The notes beneath the pieces were generated by a model, which was not told the DNA's origin, ran no database searches, and saw only the letters and a list, made by a program, of their open reading frames with translations. From Chrysogorgia sp. JL179-B06 (taxonomy: Eukaryota > Cnidaria > Anthozoa > Scleralcyonacea > Chrysogorgiidae), in the NCBI GenBank assembly GCA_035772405.1, contig JAYKKM010000474.1, positions 183,501 to 247,500 of the forward strand: a stretch of 64,000 nucleotides of DNA. The letters are read 5' to 3'. The position numbers and the translations under genes were made by a program. Shown in pieces: positions 41,732-51,247 of the stretch. The stretch's first letter is position 1. The number at the start of each line of letters is the position of its first letter.

Positions 41732-42331
41732 ATGGAAACTCCGTTTAATATGTTAATCGTTGGTATGACAGCTTGTGGTAAGACGCATTATTTACTCAAC
41801 ACACTGGAATCTGAGTATCGCGGCAAATTTGACTACATTGTGTTGATTTGTCCTACTTTTGAGTGGAACAAAGCGTATCAAGATTGGAAATATGTGCGCG
41901 ACCCTGACGTGTTAGCGATAGACTGTGCGCAGGATAGTGTTGACGCTGTTCTCAAGTGTGTAACAAATGTTTTTAAAGGCACTAACACTCTGATTGTGTT
42001 GGACGACTGTGCAAGTGGGCAGGACGTCAAGAATAGGACTAGTCAATTAGTCAACTTGGCTTTTAGTGCGCGACATTTTATGTTGAGCGTTATTGTCATC
42101 ACACAACAACTGACGTCGATCGCAAAACCGTATAGAGAAAACATTAGTAAGCTCGTTTGCTTTTACTGTCCGAGCAGAAGTGATATGAAGGTTGTTATTG
42201 ACGATTACCTTGGGCACATTAGCAAAGAAGAAGTGTCGGCGATTGTGACCGCATTAAAAAATAATAAATACGCTAGACTTGAAATCTCACTGCGTTACCC
42301 GTACAGTCATGAAGTTGTTATTCCGCAATAA
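41732..42331 (+). CDS. A32/FtsK-HerA-type DNA packaging ATPase
   Basis: A 199-residue ATPase that would pump DNA into the capsid. Walker A is GMTACGKT at residues 11-18, and Walker B LIVLDDC at about 87-93. The sensor region is VIVITQQLTSIAKPYREN. Length and motif spacing match the Polinton ATPase. It sits between the capsid gene and the last small gene, 3 bp from the latter. Confidence 0.93.
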   Translation: METPFNMLIVGMTACGKTHYLLNTLESEYRGKFDYIVLICPTFEWNKAYQDWKYVRDPDVLAIDCAQDSVDAVLKCVTNVFKGTNTLIVLDDCASGQDVKNRTSQLVNLAFSARHFMLSVIVITQQLTSIAKPYRENISKLVCFYCPSRSDMKVVIDDYLGHISKEEVSAIVTALKNNKYARLEISLRYPYSHEVVIPQ

Positions 42332-42334
42332 AAT

Positions 42335-42850
42335 ATGGGTATAAGTAATAGTGTGATGGTGAAACGCAAAAGTGAAGAAAACCCCACGATTGAGGAATTA
42401 GTTGAGGATACTCAAGCCGCTAGTGCCTCGACTGTGGAAGACGACATTGACGTTAGGAGAGCCGAACTAATTAGACTGTCTGGTGATGGTGTGGTAAGCC
42501 AATCTGAAGCGTATATTAAAAAAGCGTCCGCAAAGGTTATCGACAAGATATGGCGCCAATATGAGTTGAAGAGAATGGAAATTGCAAACGCTTTTCTCAC
42601 TGACTTGCTAATCAGCAAATTCGCTAGCTTATTAGATGGGTTGAACGCTATTGAGAACCCTGACGAACTAAATGACGAGTTGCAAAAAGACTCGCTACTA
42701 AAGAAAGACGTTGAGAGCATTGTCGCGGTTGTGACACCGTACGTACCTTTCTTAGGCTTGTTGTCGGGAGGAATCACAACGTCAAAATATGTGTACGATC
42801 ACCATTTTAGAAGTGCGACAAACACTGAAAATAGTGAACAAACGGACTAA
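42335..42850 (+). CDS. Terminal small protein, possibly myristoylated, 171 residues
   Basis: Begins MGISNSVMVKRKSEE, with Gly2 and Ser6 fitting N-myristoylation. The middle is helical and charged, and residues about 129-150 are hydrophobic (VAVVTPYVPFLGLLSGGI). The family is not recognised. Its last 90 bp lie inside the right terminal inverted repeat, so the corresponding C-terminal codons also exist, silent, at the left end of the element. Confidence 0.7.
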   Translation: MGISNSVMVKRKSEENPTIEELVEDTQAASASTVEDDIDVRRAELIRLSGDGVVSQSEAYIKKASAKVIDKIWRQYELKRMEIANAFLTDLLISKFASLLDGLNAIENPDELNDELQKDSLLKKDVESIVAVVTPYVPFLGLLSGGITTSKYVYDHHFRSATNTENSEQTD

Positions 42851-43646
42851 TCTATTATTAACAGGTGGCAATTTTATCACGCGTGAGACACTTTTACAAC
42901 ACATAAATTTGTAAAAATGTTTAAACGACTATTTTTTTAAATGTGATTTGACAAATTTGTGAAAATATTGAAACGACACTTTCTATTTTCTAAATGTGAT
43001 TTGACAAATTTGTGAAAACGTTGAAACGATTATTTTTTAAATGTGATTTGACAAATTTGTGAAAATGTTGAAACGACACTTTCTATTTTTTTAAATGTGA
43101 TTTGACAAATTTGTGAAAATGTTGAGACAGCACTTCCTATTTTTTAAATGTGATTCGACAAATTTGTGAAAATGTTGAAATGACACTTTCTATTTTTTAA
43201 TATGTGAGAGTGGGCTCGTACCACATTTTATTTTTTTTAACACGCGAAAATGTTGAAATGACACTTTCTATTTTTTCCTAAATGTAATTTGACATAAATT
43301 TGTGAGAATTTTGAAACGACACTCTCTATTTTTTAAATGTGGCTGAAATGGTGTCAAATTTAGCGAGAGTCGCGATTTAGTATAAATTTGGTATTGTTTC
43401 GCTAGTCTCGCGTGTGTTTGACATCAATTTAGTAGAAAACGTGCGAGGGGTGTCTAGATTGACTAACGATCGCTGTAGTAGTATAGAAGGTAGGGCTGCG
43501 AGCTTATTCGATGTTAATCGTAAATATAAATACCAAAACATCGCCAAATTTGTCGAGTCGTGACTTGGCACAAATTTGGTGATGTTTTGGTATTTATATT
43601 CACGGTTGAGGTCGATTGAGCTCGCAGCCCTACCTTCTATACTACT
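42758..43646. repeat. Polinton right terminal inverted repeat
   Basis: Reverse complement of 25440-26355, with the same iterated 45-52 bp units (about 42910-43340) and the same terminal palindrome. It lacks the 26-bp internal duplication of the left copy. Confidence 0.95.
43477..43646. repeat. 170-bp palindrome at the Polinton right terminus
   Basis: Mirror of the left terminal palindrome: it opens AGTAGTATAGAAGGTAGGGC and closes with its reverse complement. The two termini share the same hairpin potential and length. Confidence 0.93.
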
Positions 43647-43652
43647 TACCTT
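43647..43652. repeat. Polinton target-site duplication, right copy
   Basis: TACCTT, identical to 25434-25439. It overlaps the LINE A codons for the glycine of GVPQG. Confidence 0.95.
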
Positions 43653-45565
43653 GTGGTACCCCACAGGTTATTGTGACAGCTTCAGATAACTCATCATTAA
43701 CACAACATCTCTGACTGCGGTTGCTTAGGTATGATTCAAAGAATTTGATACCATTTTGATCAACACCATAAATTTGTAACTTCCGTAGAAGAATGGCGTG
43801 ATCAATAGTATCAAATGCTTTTTTAAGATCGATAAAAATTACTCCGTTAAGAAGACCATTATCTATATTGATTGACCAATTGTCCATGGCTTCTATTAGG
43901 GCAGTTAATGTACTATGCAATGTTCGAAAACCAGATTGAGACGCAGATATTAGATTGTTGTTGTTCAGATACTCATACAACTGCTCAAAAGTCAACTTTT
44001 CAAAAATCTTTGCAACTACCGAAATAACAGATATTGGTCGATAGTTGTTCATATCGTCTTTTTCACCTTTCTTAAAAATTGGAGTAACTTTCGCTAGCTT
44101 CCACTCTGTAGGGAAAATGCTCGTGCTTATAGTCTTATCAAATATTTGAGTTAACGATGGAGCAACTATTACAGCTGCGATTTTTAGAAGTTTGCAAGGT
44201 ATTTTATCAAGACCTGCAGCTTTCCTTTCGTTAATTTCTATTAGTTTTTTATAAACTGCACTCACAGTAGGAGATTTCATTGAAAATGTGGTTTTAGCTG
44301 GCACAACATATATGTCGGGTTCTACGGCAGATGGTGGTATATCGGATGCTAAATCTTCACCCACACTAGCAAAAGTGAGAATTAAATGTCTCAGCTATAT
44401 CCTTGGGTGTATTTATAGTTTCTTCGCCCACTTTGATATTGGATATGGTTTTGTGGGTAGAAGCATTACGAGAGTTTAAATCGTTAATCAGTTTCCAGGT
44501 TGATTTTGGATTTTTCTTATTAGCCTCGAGATTTTCGATAAAATATTGACTTTTTGCTCTTTTAATATCATTATTCGTGCAATTTCTTGAGTATTTATAT
44601 TGTTGCCAAATTGATGGATCACCAGTCAGTTTCGCTTTCTTTTTCAGGGAATCTCTCTTACGCATATTTTGTTTCAATTGGCTAGTGATCCAGGGGGATT
44701 TCTTTTTCCCAACTCTTTTTGATCTGAGTGGTGCATGCTTGTCAATGCAATTAATTAACATGTTCTTCCATTTTGCCCACATTTCATTAGGATCATTGCT
44801 TAGGTTCACGTCTGACCATGCTTGTTGTTCTAAGTCTCTTAAATAATTTTCTTTGTTAAAATTTTTCATGTTTCTTATTTGAATTAGTCGTGAGCCTGTT
44901 TGTTTGTAGTGGACCTTGTGCGTCATATAGACTAATACATGGTCACTTATAGAAAGTTCTATTATCCCTGAATTTATGATCTTTGATGGAGCGTTTGTAA
45001 CACACAGATCAATTAGACTAGAAGAATATGGTGTAGTTCTAGTCGGTTCTACAATTAGCTGTTTTAAGCCAAAGATTTCGAATATATCATTCAACTTAGT
45101 AGCATTGACTGATGTTACACCCGGCATAAGATTCACGTTTATGTCACCTAGTAGGAAATAGTCACGATTTGTCGTATCTACTTTCTCTACTATGTTCTCA
45201 AAATAATTAAAGTGGTATGTTGGCGCATCTGGAGGCCTATACCAGGTACTAATTAATAGTGATTTAGACCGAGGTTTAATAATTTCAACAGTTAGATACT
45301 CTAATTCATCAGAGCTTAAGTCTTCGCAAATTTTGTAGTTAAGATTGCATCTTACATAGATACAAACACCACCCCCATGTCGTCCATTTGTTTTTCTATC
45401 TTTCCTTACTATTTCGTATCCGGGTATATAAACCTCGTTATCATTAATTGAAGAATCAAGCTTTGTTTCATTGATTGATATAATATCAATATCAGATTCG
45501 TTCATAAAAACTCGAAATTCATCAATATGCGCTAAAAGGCTATTAATATTTAGTGAGGCCATCAC
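43653..45565 (-). pseudogene. LINE A ORF2, endonuclease and RT N-terminal half
   Basis: Read from ATG at 45565. The endonuclease comes first: MASLNINSLLAHIDEFRVF, ISINETKLDSSI, GDINVNL and SDHVLVYM. A frameshift near 44365 in a run of T's ends the first frame; the second (44364-43642) continues with the RT (ERKAAGLDKIPCKLLKIAA, MNNYRPISVISVVAKIFEKL, FIDLKKAFDTIDHAILLRKL). It stops at TCGVPQG, where the Polinton is inserted. The protein resumes at 25433. The frameshift shows LINE A is no longer active even without the insertions. Confidence 0.92.
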
Positions 45566-45698
45566 TAAACCTTTACCAAACGGTTTATAATTAATAACAA
45601 GACACTTACGGTTTTCATCTCTTTGTTATTAAAATCTGGGCCAGCAACTTTACTTATGGGATATAAGAGATTACTATTAATATTAGGGTGATCGTCTT

Positions 45699-47270
45699 TC
45701 AACGAGTTCGTCTCCGCTGGGACATGGGAGTCTGCGTTAGAGCTACAAGGTTCAGCAGATCCCTGAAAAAATTTTCAGTATATGCATGACCTTCTGATTG
45801 ATTGTTAAATTGTTTATCAGGGTTTATAAACTTAATAAAACGCGTAGCTAGAAGAGCGGATCCTTTTGCACTAAGATGCAGTTTACTATTATTAAGTCCA
45901 GATTCATCTATAATTGAGTTGTCAATAAAAGCATCACCATATTTATTACATATACGTTTTAGTTGATCGTTTACTTGCTGCGTTAATTCTGATACTTCAA
46001 TATCTTTCCTTAAAATTATACTTGAAACCCCTAATTCAGCATTCGGAAATCTTTGTTTTACACTAATACACAAACCTTTGATGTTTTTTATACACTGATC
46101 ACTCGTATCGGTTAGTAGATTGTTCGTCCCGGCGTGGATGATAACATGGGTTGGTTGTGCGTGTATATTTATATTTTTTACTTCAGATGCAATTTCCTCT
46201 GCTCTTTTGCCAGGAAATGTGAATTTACTAATACGTTTTCTTGATAGTTTACGAGGATTAATGTTCTTGACCATCGAATCTCCAACGAGAACGATATTTG
46301 GCTTGCTTTCGGAATCAGTTCCCTTCTTCCCATGAATATTTGTAGAGTTTTGATTTGCCGGTTGAGCAATTCCATATTCTCGATTATTTTCGTGATTTTG
46401 GTTATTTTGAGTAGCACTATTAGATGTTGGTTCGGGACTGCTGTCATTAGTTTCATCAACACTGAGAACGGAGAAACTATTTTGGATTGGAATATCAGGA
46501 TATTGACTCCCCAGTTGTTTACAACTTTCGGCTCTGTCAGCATTAACTTGCTCTGCCAATGATTGATTTGATGGTTGGGTGACTTCAACAGGACCATTAT
46601 CATTTACCGGTTGGTTAGCTCTTATGTCTTTGAACAATAAACGTATTGTCGTTATAAGACTGGCTTTTTCTTCTTCCGCACATTTTGCTTTACCTTGAAG
46701 GTCAGCTAATATGAAACTTAAATTGTTTATTCGTTCTGTTAAGCCTTCATTTTCTTTTCTAAGTTCATAATTTTCCGTTTTCAGCGTAGTCAGTTCATTG
46801 TCCGAGTCTGGATTCTTTAGTTCTTTTAACTGTATTGAATGATCCCACAACGAACGATTAATAGCTGTCAAGTTAGCAGTAAATTCCTCCTTTAACGTTT
46901 GCATCTGGTCATTAAGATATTTCACAGACGCCTCCAACGGGTCGCTTTTTCCGCATGTTAGATTTATATTCGCTTTGCCTACGGCTATTTCCTTCGATAC
47001 TGAAGCCGTAGAGTCGAGTTTTGCTTTGATGTCATCCTTGTTCCTGCCACTAACTGTAATCGTTTGTGATTTCACATGCCATTTAATTAAGATGCCTTCG
47101 ACTTCACTTTCATACTGTTTGGTATCACCGCCAGGAGAAGTCCATTTCCCCTCAGATAAATTTAGTACTTCATCTCCAAATTGTTGTAAGCAATCATATG
47201 TACCAGACCAAACCAATTTACCCTTATCGTTAACAGAGATACAGTGCAGTAGGCTTTGTTCTTGACTCAT
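45699..47270 (-). CDS. LINE A ORF1 with SGNH/GDSL esterase domain
   Basis: An intact 523-residue ORF1 protein. Residues about 115-215 form a coiled coil. The C-terminal domain is an SGNH-type hydrolase: VLVGDS at 327-332 (nucleophile S332), HAGTNN at 379-384 and LHLSAKG with H465, preceded by a possible catalytic acid. Esterase ORF1 proteins are known from CR1/L2-group LINEs and are thought to help RNP formation or membrane association. The N-terminal 75 residues (VWSGTYDCLQQFGDEV and beyond) form a separate small domain I do not recognise. ORF2 starts 134 bp downstream. Confidence 0.9.
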   Translation of the reverse strand: MSQEQSLLHCISVNDKGKLVWSGTYDCLQQFGDEVLNLSEGKWTSPGGDTKQYESEVEGILIKWHVKSQTITVSGRNKDDIKAKLDSTASVSKEIAVGKANINLTCGKSDPLEASVKYLNDQMQTLKEEFTANLTAINRSLWDHSIQLKELKNPDSDNELTTLKTENYELRKENEGLTERINNLSFILADLQGKAKCAEEEKASLITTIRLLFKDIRANQPVNDNGPVEVTQPSNQSLAEQVNADRAESCKQLGSQYPDIPIQNSFSVLSVDETNDSSPEPTSNSATQNNQNHENNREYGIAQPANQNSTNIHGKKGTDSESKPNIVLVGDSMVKNINPRKLSRKRISKFTFPGKRAEEIASEVKNINIHAQPTHVIIHAGTNNLLTDTSDQCIKNIKGLCISVKQRFPNAELGVSSIILRKDIEVSELTQQVNDQLKRICNKYGDAFIDNSIIDESGLNNSKLHLSAKGSALLATRFIKFINPDKQFNNQSEGHAYTENFFRDLLNLVALTQTPMSQRRRTR

Positions 47271-47337
47271 TTCTTAATAGCAGTGACAACGAGAACAACT
47301 TATTGTGTTGTTAGACTGGCTGATGTTGATTCGAGTA

Positions 47338-47768
47338 TGCTTCGACTGTTGTATGCTTCGACTGTTGTAAGCTTCGACTGTTGTAAGCTTCGACTGTTGT
47401 AAGCTTCGACTGTTGTAAGCTTCGACTGTTGTAAGCTTCGACTGTTGTAAGCTTCGACTGTTGTAAGCTTCGACTGTTGTAAGCTTCGACTGTTGTAAGC
47501 TTCGACTGTTGTAAGCTTCGACTGTTGTAAGCTTCGACTGTTGTAAGCTTCGACTGTTGTAAGCTTCGACTGTTGTAAGCTTCGACTGTTGTAAGCTTCG
47601 ACTGTTGTAAGCTTCGACTGTTGTAAGCTTCGACTGTTGTAAGCTTCGACTGTTGTAAGCTTCGACTGTTGTAAGCTTCGACTGTTGTAAGCTTCGACTG
47701 TTGTAAGCTTCGACTGTTGTAAGCTTCGACTGTTGTAAGCTTCGACTGTTGTAAGCTTCGACTATCGA
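47338..47768. repeat. 16-bp tandem array upstream of LINE A ORF1
   Basis: About 27 copies of CTTCGACTGTTGTAAG, nearly identical. Because 16 bp times three is 48, the minus strand reads as an open frame repeating a 16-residue unit (AYNSRSLQQSKLTTVE). It begins about 65 bp upstream of the ORF1 start and probably belongs to the LINE 5' UTR, where tandem promoter units are common. Confidence 0.93.
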
Positions 47769-47984
47769 AAAATCTGACTGCCTCAACAGGGGCAAATTTG
47801 TTCTAATATTGTTCTAAAATTGTTCTAAGGCCTCCTGTATACAAGAGCCGGTGATAAGCTCGCTACTTGACGAAGTCCTGCGAGAGGCTTCGCTCCACTT
47901 AGTCGAAGATGGATGTCTTCTTGTAGAATTTGAGAGTCGGGGCGATGTATAAATATGTATATGATGTTTAACTGTTCTGACCGT
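47769..47984. other. Probable LINE A 5' boundary and flank
   Basis: Contains TTGTTCTAA repeated three times (47800-47828), then unremarkable sequence. The LINE A 5' end is probably near 47830 but is not marked by a clear duplication. Confidence 0.4.
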
Positions 47985-48056
47985 GTCTCAAGAGCCCAGT
48001 GGTTAGAGAGCCGATGAGTTGATTCGGAGACCTCGGGTTCGATTCGCGGTTGGGGC
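47985..48056 (+). repeat. tRNA-like, tRNA-derived element
   Basis: A 72-nt cloverleaf candidate. A 7-bp acceptor pairs GTCTCAA with TTGGGGC (two G-T wobbles). An A-box-like AGCCCAGTGG and a B box GGTTCGATTC are present. The D and anticodon stems are weak and mismatched and no confident anticodon can be read. More likely a tRNA pseudogene or SINE head than a working tRNA. Confidence 0.5.
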
Positions 48057-48491
48057 AGTTAAATTTTTCATATACATATATTTGAACAAATAAGATAATA
48101 TCAAGCCAAACGTATATTTAAATCCAAATTAAGTGTAACATTTGTGAACAGTACGAAAATATGGCATTTTGCGTGTTTTAGATTGTTATTGTGCTCTGTT
48201 AAACAGCGCTCGTCGCAGTCTCTTTGCTCCCATTTCAACATGGTGGAAACAACCTTGAAATGATCGTCTATTGTAGAAATGGCGTTTATATGTGCAAACT
48301 ATATACACATTATAAGGAGGTATTACACGGTGGCGAGAAGTTATTAATTTTATATTAGAGTGGCATAAAAAGGCGGGAAAAGTCATGTGACTTGTCGATG
48401 TGCCACTCGGTTCCTGGATGATTACATCATCACCTTCTCCGTATTATAAATGGATTATGTTGTCAAACAGTATCATGAATTATAAGTCTGC
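48057..48491. other. Intronic spacer
   Basis: No gene recognised; a short minus frame (48186-48386) has no recognisable content. Confidence 0.4.
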
Positions 48492-48717
48492 TTAAGGTAG
48501 CAAGATCCCTCTGAATACATTTTTAATACCATACATTAGTATAAATTGACAAGTTTATATCACAAATCCTCAATTTTCATTGGCTGTTGGAGGAGTTTAT
48601 ATCTGCTGATATAAACCTCTGGGATAATCCAATAAAAATCATCATTTTAAAGCCATTGACCAATCACTTGGCGTCTTATATGCTGTTAAATGCAGCTCTT
48701 AAACTTTTTCTCGCAAA

Positions 48718-50184
48718 ATGGCGTCGAGATTTGCGGTCATTTCAAATGAAGAAATTGAAAATTTAATTGAAGCAGCAGTTCCGAAAACAACAAAAAATGC
48801 AACAAGATATGGGATGAGAATTATTAATGGTAAGATAGTAGTATTATCTTTCTTAACTTCAAACAATATAGCAAACAAATTTTGAAAACGCCTTTTCGCT
48901 ACAAAAAATATTTCCGAAAACATTTTTGTCATGCGACATTTCCGCTTTGTTTTATAAACAGAGTGGCTAGAAAGTCGACCTGAATACACAGTCTCGATAC
49001 AAGAAATGTCAAAAGAAGAATTGGCAAATTGCTTAAAAAAGTTTTACCTTTGTGTTCGTAAGAAAGATGGTTCATTCTTTAAAGTCTCGTCACTGAAATC
49101 AATCCGGGCAGCAGTCGAAAGATTTGTTAGAGGCGCCCCAAACAACAAGCCTTGGTCAATAATAAACGACCCCCAGTTCAAACAAGCAAATGATGCTCTT
49201 GACGCATTTGCAAAATCATTGCGAAGAGAAGGAAAAATTGCAGGTGTTGTCCATAAATATCCCATTACCAAGGAACAGGTTGAGAAGTTGTTTGAGGAAG
49301 AGCAGCTTGGTCTGGCGAATTCAAAATGTCCCACACAACTCCTGCGTACTGCTTGGTTCTACATAACCTTTTACTTTGGCAAGAGAGGTCGTGAGAACCA
49401 AAGGCAAATGAGAAAGGAAATGTTGGTATTAAGAACAACCGCTGGTGGAAAACGCTATTTTGAGCTCCAACGCGACGTTCCGGGTGCTATATTAGCCACG
49501 AAAAATCATCAAGGCGGTCTTCTCGACGAAGAAGATGAATCAGATGGGAAAATGTTTGAAGTCCGCGAGTCTCCAAGATGCCCTGTGGAAACTGTAAAAA
49601 ATTTCCTCGGTCATCTCAATCCAGATGCAGATTTCCTTTTCCAGAGGCCAAGAGATAACTCGTCAAAGTTCAACCCACAAGTGGAAGCTCTTTGGTTTTG
49701 TAATTCGCCTCTCGGTCAGAATTCGCTCAATTCGATGATGCGTACCATGTCCAAAAATGCCAACATAAATCCCCCGTTGAGCAATCATTGCATACGAGCA
49801 ACGGCTGTGACAGTTTTGTCAGATGCAGATGTTGAAACCCGCCATATTAAATGTGTCACAGGCCACAAGTCCGATGCGAGTATCGAGTCTTACAGCAATA
49901 GGCCGTCATTTCAACAAAAGGAGAATATGTCGGCGATTCTAAGCGAATTCATTGCAAGTTCTGACGACAAAAAACCCGAAGAGCAAGCCAAGGGAAGAAT
50001 GTCCATAACAGTTCCTCCGAAGTCTACAGTTTCAGCTCGACCACCGTTCTCAGCTGTTGATGTGAACATCGATCAATCATCGATGACAAGTCAAGAGTCG
50101 TTCTTTCACTCTGCTCCAAATTTCCAGTTTCAGGGTTGTTCGGTGAATATCGTCAACAACAATTACTTTGGATCGCCCATGTAA
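48718..50184 (+). CDS. Crypton-type tyrosine recombinase, two exons
   Basis: Exon 1 is 48718-48829, exon 2 is 48962-50184; the 132-bp intron has GTAAGA and AACAG borders. The spliced protein has 444 residues. It belongs to the tyrosine recombinase family found in Cryptons and in domesticated KIAA1958/ZMYM-like proteins. Candidate catalytic residues are R179 or R181 (FGKRGRENQ), H313 and R316 (NHCIRATAV), H339 (VTGHKS) and Y348 (SIESYSNRP). The N-terminus is a short helical domain and the C-terminal 95 residues are low complexity. There are no stops or frameshifts, so it is either a young mobile unit or a gene under constraint. It is antisense to VPS4, in its large intron. Confidence 0.85.
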
Positions 50185-50462
50185 ACTTTATCCTTGCAAT
50201 CTCTGCTATTTAAAACGTTTCTTGAGACTCTGCCTTTGTTTGGCAGTTTTCGTTTGACACGCTTAAAAGGGAGACGGTTTGATCTTCGTTTGATGAAAGA
50301 ACTGTTGAAACACGTGATTTTTTTTATAGCGTATCTTCGGCAACATTCGGGCAACAGTCGGACGCGTAATAATACGTTTTTATTATTCGAAAGAATATTT
50401 AACATTTTTTATGAAATAAAAAATAGTTTTTGTGTTAGAAACTTGTAACTAATTTATACTAA

Positions 50463-50570
50463 AACAATTAGACAACTCGCCCTCGTTTTCTATGAGCGAT
50501 AGTCAACTCGGGCTTCGCCCTCGTTGACTATCAGCTCATAGAAAACTCGGGCTCGTTGTCTAATTGTTAA
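50463..50570. repeat. 108-bp hairpin element
   Basis: AACAATTAGACAACTCGCCC at the left is reversed as GGGCTCGTTGTCTAATTGTT at the right; an inner pair around TTTTCTATGAGC and GCTCATAGAAAA and a core GATAGTCAACTCGGG complete the fold. Confidence 0.85.
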
Positions 50571-51154
50571 ATATAACAATTAACCCTTACAAACATTTGA
50601 TAGAACATATGATAAATAATATTTCCACACAAAAAGTTTGCATAAATTATGCTAATTAGCTGACGAAATGGCCGCCGATTGGTCAAAATCGGGATATACT
50701 TCAAACAAGATTTCTCAGGCAGTTTTAGAGATAAGGTCCTGAAAGTTTCTGAGTTTATAGCTTATATACTAAGGCATATTCTGGTGGTAGCATTTTTAAT
50801 ATAAACTTTCAGCTATTTTCTGACATGCTTTTTTCTTTTTTTTTCAATTTCCACCACCTAAATTATATTAATTATGTCAGATAATTCAACAAGTATGAAT
50901 TAGATTCAAAATTCCTACCACCATTCCCTAGATATTCCTGTTAGGAGGCTGTGGTGAAAATTTTATTGAAATATATGGGAAAATGAGGGAGAAATAGCGT
51001 TTGGAAAATGGCAAATTTGTTTGAAGTATATCCCGATTTTGACCAATCGGCGGCCATTTCGTCAGCTAATTAGCATAATTTCTGCAAACTTTTTGTGTGG
51101 AAATATTATTTGTCATATGTTCTATCAAATGGTTGTAAGGGTTAATTGTTATAT
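50571..51154. repeat. Inner palindrome arms of the TTAA element
   Basis: Left arm 50571-50707 and right arm 51019-51154 are reverse complements with few changes (AAATGGCCGCCGATTGGTCA against TGACCAATCGGCGGCCATTT). The 310-bp centre is AT-rich without coding sequence. Confidence 0.9.
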
Positions 51155-51247
51155 TGTATGGTATTAAAAATGTATTCAGAGGGATCTTGCTACCTTAAAG
51201 CCAATCAAAATCACGTTATGTAGGAAAATGATAGTTATAACACTCAC

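Larger units (their letters stand above)
25440..43646. mobile_element. Maverick/Polinton element, 18,207 bp
   Basis: A large self-synthesising DNA transposon with virus-like gene content. It begins AGTAGTATAG and ends CTATACTACT, has terminal inverted repeats of about 0.9 kb and a perfect 6-bp target duplication. Genes on the left half run mostly on the minus strand (polymerase, zinc ribbon, membrane proteins, BRO-nuclease, small proteins, fibre-like, a 494-residue structural candidate). Those on the right run on the plus strand (two penton-like paralogues, integrase, coiled-coil membrane protein, major capsid protein, packaging ATPase, a terminal small protein). Thymidine kinase is on the plus strand in the middle. 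Only three frameshifts were seen, so the copy is fairly young. It interrupts LINE A, itself in a VPS4 intron. Confidence 0.97.
18917..47830 (-). mobile_element. LINE A: CR1/L2-like retrotransposon split by three insertions
   Basis: A full-length non-LTR retrotransposon on the minus strand. Its order is: 16-bp tandem array (5' region), ORF1 (45699-47270), ORF2 beginning at 45565 and ending at 20727, and a 3' UTR resuming below 19064 with AATAAAG near 18935. ORF2 is cut at the GVPQG motif by the Polinton (25440-43646) and after QPYFDY by LINE B (about 21180-24960). The 3' UTR is cut just after the stop by a TIR element (19064-20723). Removing the three leaves about 5.2 kb, a normal length for this class. 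Both ends are approximate. Confidence 0.85.
48536..50570. mobile_element. Inserted unit carrying a tyrosine recombinase gene
   Basis: A 2,035-bp insertion whose edges are defined by the disrupted host palindrome. It starts TTAGTATAAATTGACAAGTT; an inverted match, AACTTGTAACTAATTTATAC then TAA, lies at 50441-50463. A separate 108-bp hairpin (50463-50570) makes up the rest. Between the inverted ends lies the recombinase gene with CCAAT boxes near 48625 and 48658 and an AATAAA near 50414. Whether the hairpin came with the unit or separately is unclear. Confidence 0.65.
48492..51198. mobile_element. Palindromic TTAA-bounded element, split by a recombinase unit
   Basis: Both ends read TTAAGGTAGCAAGATCCCTC then TGAATACATTTTTAATACC when viewed inward, a 44-bp perfect inverted repeat (48492-48535 and 51155-51198). 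TTAA at each end could be the target duplication of a piggyBac-like MITE. The right arm continues from 51154 to 51020, and its partner does not follow at 48536 but at 50571. Removing 48536-50570 would restore one uninterrupted palindrome of about 670 bp. Confidence 0.8.

Noticed and set aside
47274..47795. 173-codon minus frame with a 16-residue repeat
   Set aside because: The 16-bp array is open in every third register; it lies in the LINE A 5' region.
47985..48056. A working tRNA gene
   Set aside because: The acceptor and B box are good, but the D, anticodon and T stems have mismatches and no anticodon is clear; kept only as tRNA-like.
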